Source of the DNA: Sphagnum compactum
Taxonomy: Eukaryota > Bryophyta > Sphagnopsida > Sphagnales
Direction of reading: 5' to 3'
NCBI GenBank assembly: GCA_965153455.1
Contig: OZ234498.1
Coordinates: forward strand, 19,716,001 to 19,780,000
Length of the DNA: 64,000 bases
In this document: in pieces, positions 1 through 11,975 of the stretch
Layout of the letters: each line of letters begins with the position of its first letter
Position numbering within the stretch: the stretch's first letter is position 1
Program-made: the position numbers and the translations under genes
The notes under the pieces: generated by a model
Told to the model about the DNA's origin: nothing
The model's input: the letters and a program-made list of their open reading frames with translations, nothing else
Databases searched by the model: none

Positions 1-930
1 GGCTCAAGATGAGCTTGGTAACTACTGCTCAAAGTCAGGTTTTTCAGAAGCATTTAAATTGAAGGGTCTCCAAGCTTTTTAAGTTTTCAAAAGAGAGGAA
101 TCAAAATATATTACATTGTTACATTTAATGGGGAATTGGTTAGCGGTTCAATGGATTGAGTGAACTTGAAGAGTTCTGACTTCAAGGGCCATTCTTCGAT
201 AGAATGTTGTTTCTTGATGAGTTGGGTGACTAGTTGTTCATAGTCATTCAGGTGGATGCATGTTGAAAATTCAGACATCTTAAACACATTTGCCGACTAG
301 GAATTTCAAGAGTAGGATCTGTTAAAACCAATGTATGACAATGGAAGCCATCTTTGATACTAGCACAACAAAAAACCAAGAAATGTTATTTTTTGTAAGG
401 TGCCAAAGATTTCAATTGTGCTTATACCTATTGTATGTTGTCAACTTCGTTGTTTTATCTGTCACCATTCTTTTGGTTACATTACAACTCTTAGATTTGT
501 TTGACAACTCTTCTGGTAATATCTTCCTAAAACACATTCACAAGCTTCCAGGACAAGAGAAGAATTTGTCAAAACCATGGTGATCAATGATTTCTTTTCC
601 CACAAATCTATGGTTTTAACAGAAACTTTGGGATTTTATTTTTTTAAATGTGTTTATATTCTAGTTTAGATTTGATTAATTGTTTGATTTTTTTGGGAAA
701 TTTTCGCCAGATTTTCCATGCCACAAGATTGAAGAAAAAACCATGATGCTGGTTGTGGACATTATATAGTTGATGGTAAGTACAATCTGGTGCAACCCAG
801 AGTTCATGCCCCTCCCATTAGCCTAGGCCAAAAATGGTAAAGAACAGAGAAGGTAGGCATAGAAATTCTGGGTAGCGAGGAGGTGAGCCAGCATGCACTC
901 AATGGCCCAGTTTTTATTTTTCTTTTGAGA
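1..930. other. Intergenic, no gene recognised
   Basis: No coding pattern or conserved motif is visible on either strand. Short open frames here have no recognisable protein content. A region of ordinary AT-rich plant intergenic sequence. Confidence 0.6.
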
Positions 931-946
931 AGGATGGGAACTTGAT

Positions 947-1144
947 GTTCCCATCAAGTTCTTACTGGGTTTCCAATGTGTTCCCATCAAGTTCTTACTG
1001 GGTTGCCAATGTGTTCCCATCAAGTTCTTACTGGGTTGCCAATGTGTTCCCATCAAGTTCTTACTGGGTTGCCAATGTGTTCCCATCAAGTTCTTACTGG
1101 GTTGCCAATGTGTTCCCATCAAGTTCTTACTGGGTTTCCAATCC
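947..1144. repeat. 33-bp minisatellite, six copies
   Basis: Six head-to-tail copies of a 33-bp unit starting gttcccatcaagttcttact. The two outer copies read gggtttcc and the inner copies gggttgcc at the same point. Because 33 is a multiple of 3, several frames on both strands stay open across the array, so the repetitive predicted peptides are by-products of the period. A 10-bp inverted repeat (GAACTTGATG / CATCAAGTTC, about 938-961) abuts the first unit. Confidence 0.97.
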
Positions 1145-1597
1145 CAATAGCAATTTGCTTTATCTCATAACAAGAGCGAAACAAGGACACTACAGTATAC
1201 GTGCTTTGGGCATGTCCCATTTGCTCAATTTTTTGGGTTTTTGTGATGGCCCAATCAATGATGCCCATCACAAAAAAACAAAAACAATAGAACTGTGGGG
1301 GTCCCCACAACCAGGTACCTAATCAACATGCGTCACACTATCACACAGAGAGTACTTATTAGGTAGTGTCACAAAGATATTTGAAGAGCCAGTTTCGAGC
1401 CCAAGTTTTTTTGTGTTTTTTGCTGTAATTTGTTTTTCTTGGCAATAATATGAAATCTATGTGAAACAAACTTGTGTGCCTAATGAGAGAGAATGGAAGA
1501 ATTTTGAGCATGGTTGGTAAAGTCCAATATGGTATCTGCCAAGTGCAAACTGGTGCAAGTTGAAGTTCAAAATATTTGTGTTACCAGGCCACAATTA

Positions 1598-2069
1598 GGG
1601 TCACTTTAGACAAGGGTCCAGGGACCGGAAGCTAAGGGACCAACTTGAAGCAAATTGAATCTTGAATTGGAAGCTTCTTCACATTAAGAAAAACATTTTT
1701 TTTCCTAAGGTACAATGAGTGTGTCTCAAGGCTTGGGGTCCAATTTGAGGGTTCAAATATAAAAAATGTGTGATTGACATGTGAGAGCATTAAGTTAATT
1801 TTGGGTTTTTTTTTTTTTTCATTCATTGTTTCTTTTATTTTTTTTATTTTCTTCTTTTTTACTCTTACTACACACAATGGATGAGCATAGGCACAAAGTA
1901 TTGATGGATCTTGTTTTTTACTATGGCCATGCATTGAGTGATTGTACAAGTAATTGCATTGTAATTCACCTTCAATGTTTCAATGTTGTCCCATAGCTAC
2001 TCATTACAAAATGAAGGTGAATTGCATTTCATTGGACCCTGCTTGTTGGACCCTTGTCTAAAGTGACCC
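1598..2069. mobile_element. 472-bp MITE with perfect 23-bp terminal inverted repeats
   Basis: The terminal repeat beginning GGGTCACTTTAGACAAGGG (1598-1620) is repeated perfectly in reverse complement at 2047-2069. The interior is AT-rich and has no transposase. Flanking trinucleotides are TTA on the left and TTC on the right, a 3-bp duplication with one mismatch. The size, GGG terminus and TTA-like target resemble Tourist-type PIF/Harbinger MITEs. The boundaries are seen directly; the superfamily is inference. Confidence 0.78.
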
Positions 2070-2960
2070 TTCTTAGACTCTCCTAACTCCACACTGAACT
2101 TTTCCATGAAAGGCTCCATTCCAATGTGTGCAAAGGCACATGCCATAAAGTTAAATTCAGAAAATTCAAAGGTGAAAAATATGTTGGGTTCTTATTTTGG
2201 TGCTATTTTATGAAAATTCCATACATCGAATGAAAATTTATCTACTGAAATTTATTGCTTGGGATCACATTTATCACATAAATCTTTAAGTCTAATTTGA
2301 CTTTCATCCAATGAAATGCATCACACATTCATCCCATTTATTTATTCTGTGCATGGAAGTTCATCCCATCAAAGGGGTCATACTTATCCAGAACTCATCT
2401 CATCTTATGGGTTTTTATTGGTTTGCCAAATGATTTTTCATTTAGTTGCATTTCATCCATCACGTCGATCCATTAAAATTCATCTACTTTGTCTTTGCTT
2501 TCACTCAACAAAACTCGTCCACCCATTATCACAGCATTCACTAATCAACAGTGGTTTCAAGTAAATGGGTTCAGACTTCAGACCGATCCATCCAGCAAGG
2601 TCCAGTTGATGGGATTTCTGTATCAGTTTGCTTAACTTCCTGAGAAAGCAAAGTGCTTTCTTCCAATATTTGATTCTTGGGGGTGGGAGGGCGAATTTTC
2701 GCAAGTTGGCGAATGTTTTTCAAAAAATGAAAAACTTGTGATTTTCATCAATACTTTCGCCATTTTTTCGAAATAAAAATGTTAAATTAGCCACATCTAG
2801 ACATAGTGCACTTCCTAAGTCACCACTTGTAACAGCACTTTTGTAAAAATGCTACAGCCGGCCTAGGACAGTACCCATTTCATGCTAATTAATGCTGGGG
2901 ATCCTCTGCAGTGGACTGACTTCAGTAATGTGGGAAAAAAAAAAACCCTGCTCTCTTCTC
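2070..2960. other. Intergenic, no gene recognised
   Basis: Open frames here are short and carry no recognisable motif. Nothing conserved was seen. Confidence 0.55.
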
Positions 2961-3061
2961 GTTCTCTTCCACTAGACCTTGTAGGGTGTTGATTTTGTAG
3001 TCTCGTAGGTGCTTCAGTCTGTACCATGTTGTAGGTGCTTGACTTTGAAGAATAGATGACT
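2961..3061. repeat. Dispersed repeat, copy 1 (second copy 5137-5195)
   Basis: The stretch with ccttgtagggtgtt and taggtgcttgacttt recurs in the same orientation at about 5137-5195, where the middle is shorter. Both copies precede other repeats of the region, suggesting fragments of one old element. No coding content is recognised. Confidence 0.7.
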
Positions 3062-3295
3062 TAGGATTCAGGACACTGACAGGGCGGTTTGCCTAATCTT
3101 CTGGACAAAATTTTAAAAGTACAATAATGCATCTCATGATGTTGTAAAGGGTTGCAGGAGGGAGGCTCTGGTGGCGAGTTGGTACTAGTTCTGGGTTCAA
3201 ACCAGTGATGTGCAGTTATTTGATTTTCCAAACGACCGACTGTTTTGGTTTATTTTATATTTCAGAATCAAAGAACTTCTGTGGATTTGTTGTTG

Positions 3296-3612
3296 AGAAA
3301 AAAATCAAAATTAGAGAACTGTCGGTTTGGGTTATTTCAGAAACATCAAAGAACCAGCAGTTTCCATGAAAGACCTGGCAAAGAACCAACAGTTAGAAAA
3401 GCTTTTTTTTTTGAAAATTTCAAAAAAATTGAGGACCAAGGTTCTACACCAAAACCCGATTTTAGATTTGTTTTTCACCCCTACTGGGTGAGTGTGTATA
3501 TACGCAGGTTATAATCAGTAAGTATCTGTAGCAGATTCTAATACCCACATAACATTGGTTCAAACTGGTGTTGTTTGGTTCTAGTTTCTAGTTTCTGGGT
3601 TGATTCCCCAGA
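3296..3612 (+). repeat. Dispersed ~310-bp direct repeat, copy 1
   Basis: This block recurs in the same orientation at 6293-6592. Shared landmarks in order are aaaattagagaa, a ccagcagttt segment, gtgtgtatatac, ggttcaaactggtgttgttt and gattccccag. Divergence is substantial (small indels and point changes), so the duplication is old. It could be a fragment of an unidentified retroelement; no reading frame was recognised. Confidence 0.85.
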
Positions 3613-4334
3613 TTGCTGATTCTTCAAGGTTTTTGAAATAATGGGGACCACAATTCTTATATTATGATGATTTATAAAAAACCAAAATAAATCAAATCAA
3701 TCTACACCTCACTGATTAGTTCCTCCTTCTAGCAATTGGGGTATTTGTGTGTCCATACAAATAAGTCGATATGTCTCCTCACATCTAGTTTGAACTAACT
3801 TGACATCTTGTAAATTCTCCTTTTTCTTTTGTCTTGTTCATTTGTACATTTTTCAAATTTACGGTGTGTTTCTAAATAAAGTTTTGCAGGGTGTCATCAA
3901 AACCGAACAGTTCTCCGATTCTGAAATAGTCAAAAAACTGAAACCAGTGTTGGACGGTTCTCACCAATTGGCTGAAAACCGATGCGACCCAAGTGAGAAG
4001 GACATATGATAACCGGATCGAAGTTCTAATTCCCCGACAACCGTCCAGTGGAAACCGCCCAGGTTCTCACATGGCAGCCAATTTGAAAACCGAACCGGTT
4101 CTCACATTTTGGTTTGGACCGGTTCGGCCTGAGTTGCACCCCCCATTTGATGTTTCATCCCCTGTTGGATGTTGTACGCGAAGCCATGAAATTCGATTAA
4201 ATAAGGGTATGAAATACTGAGACTCAGCATTAAATGCACCAGGCTCGAAGGCTCGAGAACATATATAGCTACAGTACACAGAGCAGCAGCAGTGATTAGT
4301 TGAAAGCGTTCTGGAAAAGAAAGGAACGCGAGAC

Positions 4335-4753
4335 GCTAAATACCCCCCCCTCGAGCAGTGTCCGCCGCCCTTTCTGGGCCTGACAGTGCAGCCCTGCGGA
4401 GAATCGTGTGGTTCTGCCGCAGGGTTTGACTTTTTGACTGTGGAAGTTATGCAAACAGAAGAGAAAAGTACTGTCTGTAGTGCCTGAATCTGTGCCAGCG
4501 GTTGGTAACGCGTTCTGTACCTGGAAGGTTAAGGTTTCGAAATCTGTGAGCTGCTGCAGAAAGTAAATTGTTAGTGAAATTAAATGAACATTTATTAAGT
4601 TCTTTTGCAGAATAAAAAGAACATGTAGAACCATGCTGCTTGGTTTTATGCAGGACCATGCATGGGCCCAAAAACATGTGCAAGAAGACAAGAAAAACAG
4701 GCGCCAAACAGTGCTCGATGGGGGGGGGGGGGGGGGGGGGGGGGGTATTTAGC
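4335..4753. repeat. Inverted repeat pair bracketing a 26-base G run
   Basis: A left arm at 4335-4361 (gctaaata, C run, tcgagcagtgt) matches the reverse complement of 4708-4753 (acagtgctcgat, 26 G residues, tatttagc). The arms differ mainly in homopolymer length: 8 C on the left, 26 G on the right. The ~350 bp between them has no recognised gene. A fold-back or MITE-like unit is possible, but outer ends and target duplication were not found. The short frames that translate the homopolymer as glycine or proline runs are artefacts. Confidence 0.7.
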
Positions 4754-4764
4754 ATCAAGGGAAA

Positions 4765-5130
4765 GGAACAGGGCAAACTGTTCCTTTTGCCACAAAAAAA
4801 ACTGATTGTAAGAAAGGAAACACGAAATCCCAAAAGAAAATGTTATATATATATATATATAACTAAAAACCATGATTTGTTAGAACGACTTGTGAAAACC
4901 GTCCCTGAGAACCATTAATGCTGAAAATCACCTAACTGAATTTTTTTTTTGAAATTCTGAAAACTGTGGTGGTTGGTAAAACCTGCCCCAAAAACCGAAA
5001 CTGAAAATTCTTTAAAAAAAAAGTGAGAACTGCCCAACACGGGTTGAAACAACCCCCCCAACACTTGTCTAATCCATGCAATATGGGATTTCTTTATCGA
5101 ATTGCTAAACACTGTGAGAAAGGAAAATTG
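4765..5130. other. No gene recognised; (TA)n microsatellite
   Basis: Contains a (TA)n tract at about 4844-4862 and A/T-rich sequence. No conserved coding motif. Confidence 0.5.
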
Positions 5131-5136
5131 CTCAGT

Positions 5137-5195
5137 TCTTTTCCATTACAAACCTTGTAGGGTGTTTTTAGGTGCTTGACTTTGTAGCATAGATG
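5137..5195. repeat. Dispersed repeat, copy 2
   Basis: Direct-orientation partner of the block at 2961-3061, with an internal deletion relative to it. Confidence 0.65.
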
Positions 5196-5199
5196 AATT

Positions 5200-6290
5200 A
5201 GAAAATCTACAGCACCTTTGCCAAGGTAAATTGTAGATTGAGGGCTTTGTTGCTGGGATATGGAGTCCCCTCCTATCACTAGACTATAAAATAGGTACCG
5301 ACAGACCTATTACACAAATAATAGCTTGTTGAAGTACTATGTTATTTGTTAAGTTACTAGGGTGGGAGCAGCTATTCTACAGGGAACAATTCAGTGACAA
5401 TTTTAATTTTGTATATTGAGAAATCATGATAGGTTCTATTGGTTAATTCAAGAGGATCCTCAAACTTTCAGAGTATTACGACAAAGCTAGTCCAAGGTCC
5501 ACACAAGCTGGGTTAGTTTTAGACAAAGTTTTTGTTCTTGGTCATGTATCCCAAAGGCCAAAATGACCAATGAAAAAAATTGGAACATGTCTCAAAACCA
5601 AAAATTTAAATTTTGGAGGCATCCACAAACATAACCAAAAGAAAATCATGCCTCCAAGGCCTCAATTATTTTTTTATTGTCCATCAATGAGAGATATCAA
5701 TACTTCTATATTCATAGATTATCATAAGATGTTGTCTTGCTAAACACAATTGAGCTACATTCCTTTTGCAACTTTGAAGGTTGTTTAATTTTAGCCCTTG
5801 ATAAAAGGGGGGCATGAATTAGGGCAATTTGCATCATTTTGTTCATTCATATTAGATGTAAATTATACATTTGTTTTTTTTTCGGTGTTTTTGAAATTTT
5901 TCAATGTTGTATTTGCTTACATTTCACTAATCATGCATGTTTGTATGGTTTGTAAGAATATGGGAGGACCAATGTTTTTTTCATGAATTTTATGATGTAG
6001 CCACAATGGCAATGATTCATAGGAAGATTGATCCAAAGTTGGCTACAAGCTACATATGAAATTGAATTGTTTTAAGCATCTTTCTATATTTTTGGTTACA
6101 TACTTGAATCATGTATTGAAATATGGTGATTTTGTTTAAATTTTGATTGCATTATGGCTATTGAAGATCTGGAAAAGGCACTTGATTTAAGCACTTATAA
6201 ATTTTTAGATATCTTTTTGGCTATTTATAGCCAACAAAAAAAAAAGCTAGTAAAGACATTTATAATGTGAATTTACATCAGTTGTGTGAG
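5200..6290. other. Intergenic, no gene recognised
   Basis: AT-rich sequence without a recognised motif on either strand. Confidence 0.5.
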
Positions 6291-6292
6291 AG

Positions 6293-6592
6293 AAACACAA
6301 AATTAGAGAATTGTCGGTTTTGGGGTATTTCAGAAACATGAAAAAACCAGCAGTTTTCATAAAAGAACTCGCAAAGAATCAACAGTTAGAAAAGCATTTT
6401 AAAAAAAAATTCAAAAACTTTGAGAACCAAAGTTATATACCGAAATAGATTTTTTGATTTTTTTCACCCCCACTGGATAAGTGTGTATATACCCGGGTTG
6501 ATAATTGGTAGGTATGTGTAGTAGACTCTAATACCCGCACAACAATGGTTCAAACTGGTGTTGTTTGGTTCTAGTGTAGGGGCTGATTCCCC
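6293..6592 (+). repeat. Dispersed ~310-bp direct repeat, copy 2
   Basis: Same-orientation partner of 3296-3612, ending with the same gattccccag motif. It is slightly more A-rich, with a longer A tract where copy 1 has T-rich sequence. Confidence 0.85.
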
Positions 6593-6821
6593 AGTACATC
6601 TTGAAAAAAAATTTTACAACGATAATTGGAACTCAATTTGACCTCAGAATGGGAATCAGAACTGGTAACCAACCTCCAGCTAGAATTCGACTTAGAACCA
6701 AACCCAATACCCAGTTTGTATAGTTTGTATAGATTTTCGTTTTACATTTTTGAAGAAAAATTATGTTTCTTACTCAAAATAATTTGATTAGGGATGTTAG
6801 ACATGTTCTTAGTGTGAGCAA

Positions 6822-6960
6822 ATACCTACTTACCTACCTATGCACCCACCTTCCTACCTATCCATTATGCTTACCTACCTATCTACGCTTCTTACATAAT
6901 CAAATACCTAATTAACTACCTACTCATTTTTTCTAACCCCACCCCCCCAATCCTACCTAT
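6822..6960. repeat. Degenerate TACC/CTAC tetranucleotide tract
   Basis: Imperfect run of tacctacc-type units. The same simple repeat recurs inside the CACTA element (11757-11975 and 12830-12990), in diverged form at 18980-19200, and at 41918-41985. Here and at 19.0 kb it lies just upstream of the same ~260-bp module. Confidence 0.8.
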
Positions 6961-7139
6961 CGATTTATTAAGGTTCGCCTTAGTTCATGGATGATGAACA
7001 TAGGTTCCCATATGTAGCTATTACAAACAATTTCTAGTGAAAACAATGCCATAATGGTAGCCATTTTGGTTTAGTTAATGCATATTTTATTAAATTTTGT
7101 TTGATTAATTTATTATGGAATGAACATTACAATATATAT

Positions 7140-7400
7140 TTTCATATAATTATTATAAGTATGTACTATTGGATTATGGTTTAAGTTTAGGGTTGGGATA
7201 CATAAATTATTAGTAAGTTTTTCACAAATGTATAATAATTAACCTAAACTAGGCTAAATTTGGGGGGAAATTTTTAGGGTTTACACATATGTGAAACAAT
7301 ACAATTTCATTCTATATATTTTTCAAAGAAAGTGAAAGAAATTAGGTTGGAGAGATCACACAAAGGTAAAAGACATATTTTCTCTTTTGGTTTCTACAAA
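7140..7400 (+). repeat. Repeat module A, copy 1
   Basis: A block with ttattggattatg, a ggttgggata-type segment, tttagggtttacacata and ggttggagagatcac. It recurs in the same orientation in part at 17962-18080 and more fully at 19291-19570. Copies 1 and 3 both follow a TACC tract and precede GGGTATTG-type repeats, so a larger unit seems to be duplicated. No coding potential. Confidence 0.8.
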
Positions 7401-8090
7401 ATTTATTTGATTTTTTTTTAAAGATTAAAATATTTTCTTTTAGTCAACAAATATTTATAATTTAAAAGTTTTAAAATTTGATTTCTAAACTTTTTCCTAT
7501 GTTTTTTTTAATTTGTTTATTTTGCATTATATAATTTGTATAATTTGTATTTTTTTTGGATGTAGGGCATATATCATTTGGATTTTTAGGGTTATGCTTT
7601 ATGATTTAATGTATAGGAATTTGGTTCATATATTTCAGGGCTTAAGGTTCATACTCTAAATTTTACTCATTGTATTGGTTTTTTATTATCACTTGTTTAG
7701 ATCTATACCATAATTATGAATTTCCTTTGTTTTCATATGTTCCATAGTTGTTACAGTTCAATATTTTTAACCCACTTTTGTACAAGTTATGATCTTTTAG
7801 GGTTGCATTTTCAATTGGGATTACAAACTTTGGTGGAACGCTGTCATCTTTTATTCCTAAAGGTATGCATTTGTCTCTTGTTCTTTTTTTGTTGTGTGTT
7901 TATATTATCACAATTCAACCTCTTTTCATTTCCTAGTTATTAGATATAGAATGGGTATCAAGTTTCATTAAGTATAGAACCATAAATAAAGGTTTTATAC
8001 TTTTATTCTGGTATTTCATATGCAATATTTTTTTGTAGTTTGATTTTTTCATACCCATATGTGAATAATGCATTTACTCCCCACAACCAA
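7400..8090. other. AT-rich, no gene recognised
   Basis: T-rich sequence between module A and the GGGTATTG repeats. It may be 5' non-coding sequence of the MULE element downstream, which is inference from position only. Confidence 0.45.
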
Positions 8091-8094
8091 CGTG

Positions 8095-8345
8095 GGTTTT
8101 ATGGCTTAAGGTAGGTATTGCATTTTGCACCTCTCAAACAATGTGCATTAATGATCACTCTGTGGGTATTGCTACATGGGGTTTTTAGACTTTGTGGGTT
8201 TAAAGTACAATCCGGGTATTGCATATGTGAAGATTTTCAATGATGGAAGGTTTAATAGTTCAATGTGGGTATTGCCAAAGTTTGTTTTAGTATATGGGTT
8301 CATAATGTAAATATTGTGTGTGATGTATTGTAGTGGGAATTCCAA
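8095..8345 (+). repeat. GGGTATTGC repeats upstream of the MULE gene
   Basis: About five spaced occurrences of a tgtgggtattgc-type motif at roughly 40-60-bp intervals. On the far side of the MULE (17230-17470) related motifs occur mainly in the opposite sense as gcaatacccacat. Inverted arrays on both sides of a transposase are consistent with subterminal repeats of the element, but terminal repeats and a target duplication were not found. Confidence 0.7.
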
Positions 8346-9699
8346 GTCACAACATTGATTTTAAGGGAGCCATGTAGGTATTACATTTTAGGTTTTTGTT
8401 CAATGATAAATGTTTATAGAATTATAAATTCTCTTGGTGTAGGAATTTGTCATACTTCTTTCAATCATGGGAAGGGTTCCAAAGTCCCATTCCATTCATG
8501 TCCAAAACCCCACCAAGTCCCCTTTTCTCAAACAAGGACTTGGTGTGAAGGTATGGGATATGCCATGGAGGGCAAAATAAAGTGACCATTCAATTTGCTT
8601 ATGTTCCATATGCTCGCATCTTGGAATTCTTGGAAGGTGAACGAGGGGATACAAACACCCCTGTGGAATGGAATGTTTACAAAAACTTTCCAAACCAAAT
8701 GGATGTTAAGCAACCAACTATCAAAAACAACCTCGGGCATATGTGGTAAACATTTATGGCATTAACATTTTTAATTTTGAAAATTCATATACCAAAGATG
8801 TAATCATTTACATCTTGAAAGTTTTTTGGTCTAGGTATTAGTGCGGATATGGACCAGAGGACTATTAGGAAAACTCAACCCACATTCAATCTATTAAACG
8901 AAGATGCCTAACATCATTCTCAATCAAACATATATACACACAACCCGATGTGGCTAAAATCATAATTTATCATAAGGCCCATAGATGAACTAATGGGTCA
9001 TTTGCACATGGTGAGCATGATCCGAAATCCATTTCTCATATGTCTCATTATGCTTCACGCATGTCACAAGCATTGAAGGACCACATATGGGCCCAACTAA
9101 GTTTAGGTTACACGACCAAACAAATATATGACAAGCAAAAAGCAATTTGGTGGGAACATGTGAATGTAGGTGAAAGCATGACACGAGATGATTTCATTCA
9201 GCTTCAAGATATTGCAAACATAAGAAAGGGAGTTAACGTTTACACACCAACCCTGCAATTTCAATTCAGTCTTAGGCTCTCCAACGTCCGGAGGATGTGT
9301 TCTTTTTCCAAGATGTTGGTGAAATTAATGGGACTCAAGTCCCATCACTAGTACACTAGTAGAAATCAGCCAAAATGTAACCACTCCATTTACGACTACA
9401 TGCGACTTATAGTCGTTTGCGACTAGATTTGGGAATATTTGTAACTAGAAGACCAAATTTCAACTATTTTGGTCATTCTCACAACTATGATGCAACTATT
9501 AGAAAATTTCATCCTATTGGTTGGATCAATTTTACATATATTTTCATCCATTAACAGGTTGATATGTCCCATTAGTTGCAATAATCACCCAAACTAGTTG
9601 CATCCTAAAGGTATTCTACAATGACATATGGTGTATTTTAATGTATGTACTAAAATTATATATATATATATATAATATGCATACGTGTGTATATTGTTC

Positions 9700-10560
9700 A
9701 TATAATGAATCTCAAAATTAGTATTTGAACTTTGAATTTTTTATTCAAATCTGAAACTTGATATTTGAATTCTGAATTAATATTTTCGAATCCAAAAATT
9801 AGTATCACAACTCAGAAAATTATTAATTGATAATAAAAATGGACATTTTAATTTGAATACTTTTATATGAATATGAAAATTCACATTTCAACTCTGAAAA
9901 TTTTGCATTTAAATTTTAATAATCATTTGATTTGAACCTGAAATTTCAATTCCAAATTATTATTTTGGATTCTCAAAATTAATACTTCAAGTTTGAAAAT
10001 TATTAATTGAGTCTAAAAATGGACATTTCAATTTTGAATATTGTTACTTGAATTTGAAAATTGACATTTCAATTCTGGAGATTGTTATTTAAATTCAAAA
10101 AAATTATTTGATCTAAAACTTGATATTTGAATTTTAAATTATTATTTTCGAATCTAAAAAATAGTATTTCAATTATAAAAAAATTTATTGATCCTAAAAA
10201 TCTACTTTGATTTTAAATATTTTTATTTGAACTTGAAATTTGATGTTTGAATTCTGAAGATTTAAATTTAAATTTTAAGAAATTATTTGATTTTAAAGTT
10301 GAATTTTGAATTCCAAATTCTTATTTTGGATTCTTGAAATTAATATTTCAATTCAGAAAATTATTAATTGAGTCCTAGAATGGACATTTTACTTTTCACT
10401 ATTATTATTTAAATCTGAAAATTGACATTCAATTCTGAAATTTGTTATTTAACTTCAAAAAACTTATTTGATCTAAAAGTTGATATTTGAATTTTGAATA
10501 CTATTTTGGAATTTTAAATTTATATTTAAATTCAAAAAATTATTGATTGAGTTTTAAAGG
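9700..10560. repeat. Degenerate ~25-30-bp AT-rich satellite in left CACTA arm
   Basis: Tandemly varied units such as tatttgaattttgaattatt and aaattgacatttcaattctg, strongly diverged, with motif recurrence about every 25-30 bp. The mirror-image array lies at 13690-14700. Confidence 0.85.
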
Positions 10561-11750
10561 TTTTTTTTCTACTACAATCCATAATAAATCACTTTTAATA
10601 ATAATTATAAATGATTATGTTTATTAAATCTAAGTTACATTAAATAATTATTGTTATAACATAGATTTGTATATTATACAATTTATATTCCTATACTAAA
10701 AGAAATTAATTAATGTAATTAACGTGACATTACTTTAAAATCATTTTAATTACTTCGAATAAGAATTAATTAGTATGTGCATAATTATTTTCTAGTTGAA
10801 CATAATTATTTGCACTGTGTAATTTATAACTTCAAACCTGAATTAAAAAATTGAAAAAAATAATGTACTTAAAATAATGTTTTTACTGATTTTAATTTCA
10901 CGAATTATTATATAATATTATTATTCTAAAAAAATTCTTTGACTAATCATGTATGATAAATATCTGATAGTAATTTTATAGTAATAATGAAAATTAATGT
11001 TATGTCTAACAAATTATTGTATTTATAGTTAATAATTACCAAGAGAAAAATTTTACTTGAGCTATAGTAATTTTTACGACAATAAATGTAATTATAGAAT
11101 AGGTAATGTAATTGACTAATAATTTTTAAAAAATTTGTGTAAAAATTTACTTTCTAATAACCATTGTTAATTCATTACTTATAATTTTCACATAAATATT
11201 TAAAATAGTTAAAATATAAATTATATTCATTAAATTAATTTTACATGAAATATATTATATATGTTTCGATCGTATTCTAAAAAGTAGTAAAGTATTTTTA
11301 AATATTTTATTTATTTAATTATTTATGAGTTATTTATTAATAATTTGGGAATAACTAGATAGCTAGTTTGTCAAATATTAAGAAATTATTGCTTATTTAA
11401 GTAATTGATAATGAATATTGAATATTTGTAGTGTATACTTTATAATTTAAATATATGTATATTTAATCATTATTAGTTAAATGATTTTCTAATTATCTAG
11501 TATTTGAATTGTTAAGAAATTTAAAAATAAGAAAGTAAAACATGAGAAAGTTTTGGAATTACAACTTAGTTTGTCAAGAGCTTTAACTTCAAAACTTATC
11601 CCATATTGTTTGTTCTTCATTCCTATTTTGAACACTATATAAACAAGCGAGTGTGATCATCCAATTTCACATTAAGAAATTTGTGCACATGGGATGGGCT
11701 AATCAAAAAGTTCAACCCAAAACAAAAAAAATAAATTATGCACATTTTAA
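10560..11750. other. Interior of left CACTA arm, no gene
   Basis: Extremely AT-rich sequence without coding features. Its reverse complement is recognisable in the right arm at about 13250-13690. Confidence 0.75.
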
Positions 11751-11756
11751 AAGTAC

Positions 11757-11975
11757 TTACCTTCCCAACCTACTTATCTACCTACCTAGGTAGGTACCTA
11801 GTTTGACCTACCCACCTAGGTTGATCTATGTACCTACCTACTGAAGTACCTACCTTTATGAGTAGGTATTTAACCTAAGAAGGTAGAACCTACCTACTTA
11901 TTTTACCTAATTAAGTAGGTTGGTATGTAGCCTAGGTTTGTAGGCACATATTTATGTACCTACCTAGGTACCTAC
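11757..11975. repeat. TACC tetranucleotide tract, left CACTA arm
   Basis: Imperfect tacctacc units with both orientations present (tacctacctaggtaggtacc). It mirrors 12830-12990 across the palindrome axis. Confidence 0.85.

Noticed and set aside
823-1322. Repetitive open frames on both strands (peptides of tandem 11-residue units)
   Set aside because: They are translations of the 33-bp minisatellite. The period keeps frames open without any coding constraint.
3165-3210. tRNA-like A box (TGGCGAGTTGG) and B box (GGGTTCAAACC), suggesting a tRNA gene or SINE head
   Set aside because: The boxes are too close together for a tRNA, no cloverleaf can be drawn, and no SINE tail was found.
4640-4918. 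Frames with long glycine or proline runs
   Set aside because: They translate the 26-base G homopolymer.
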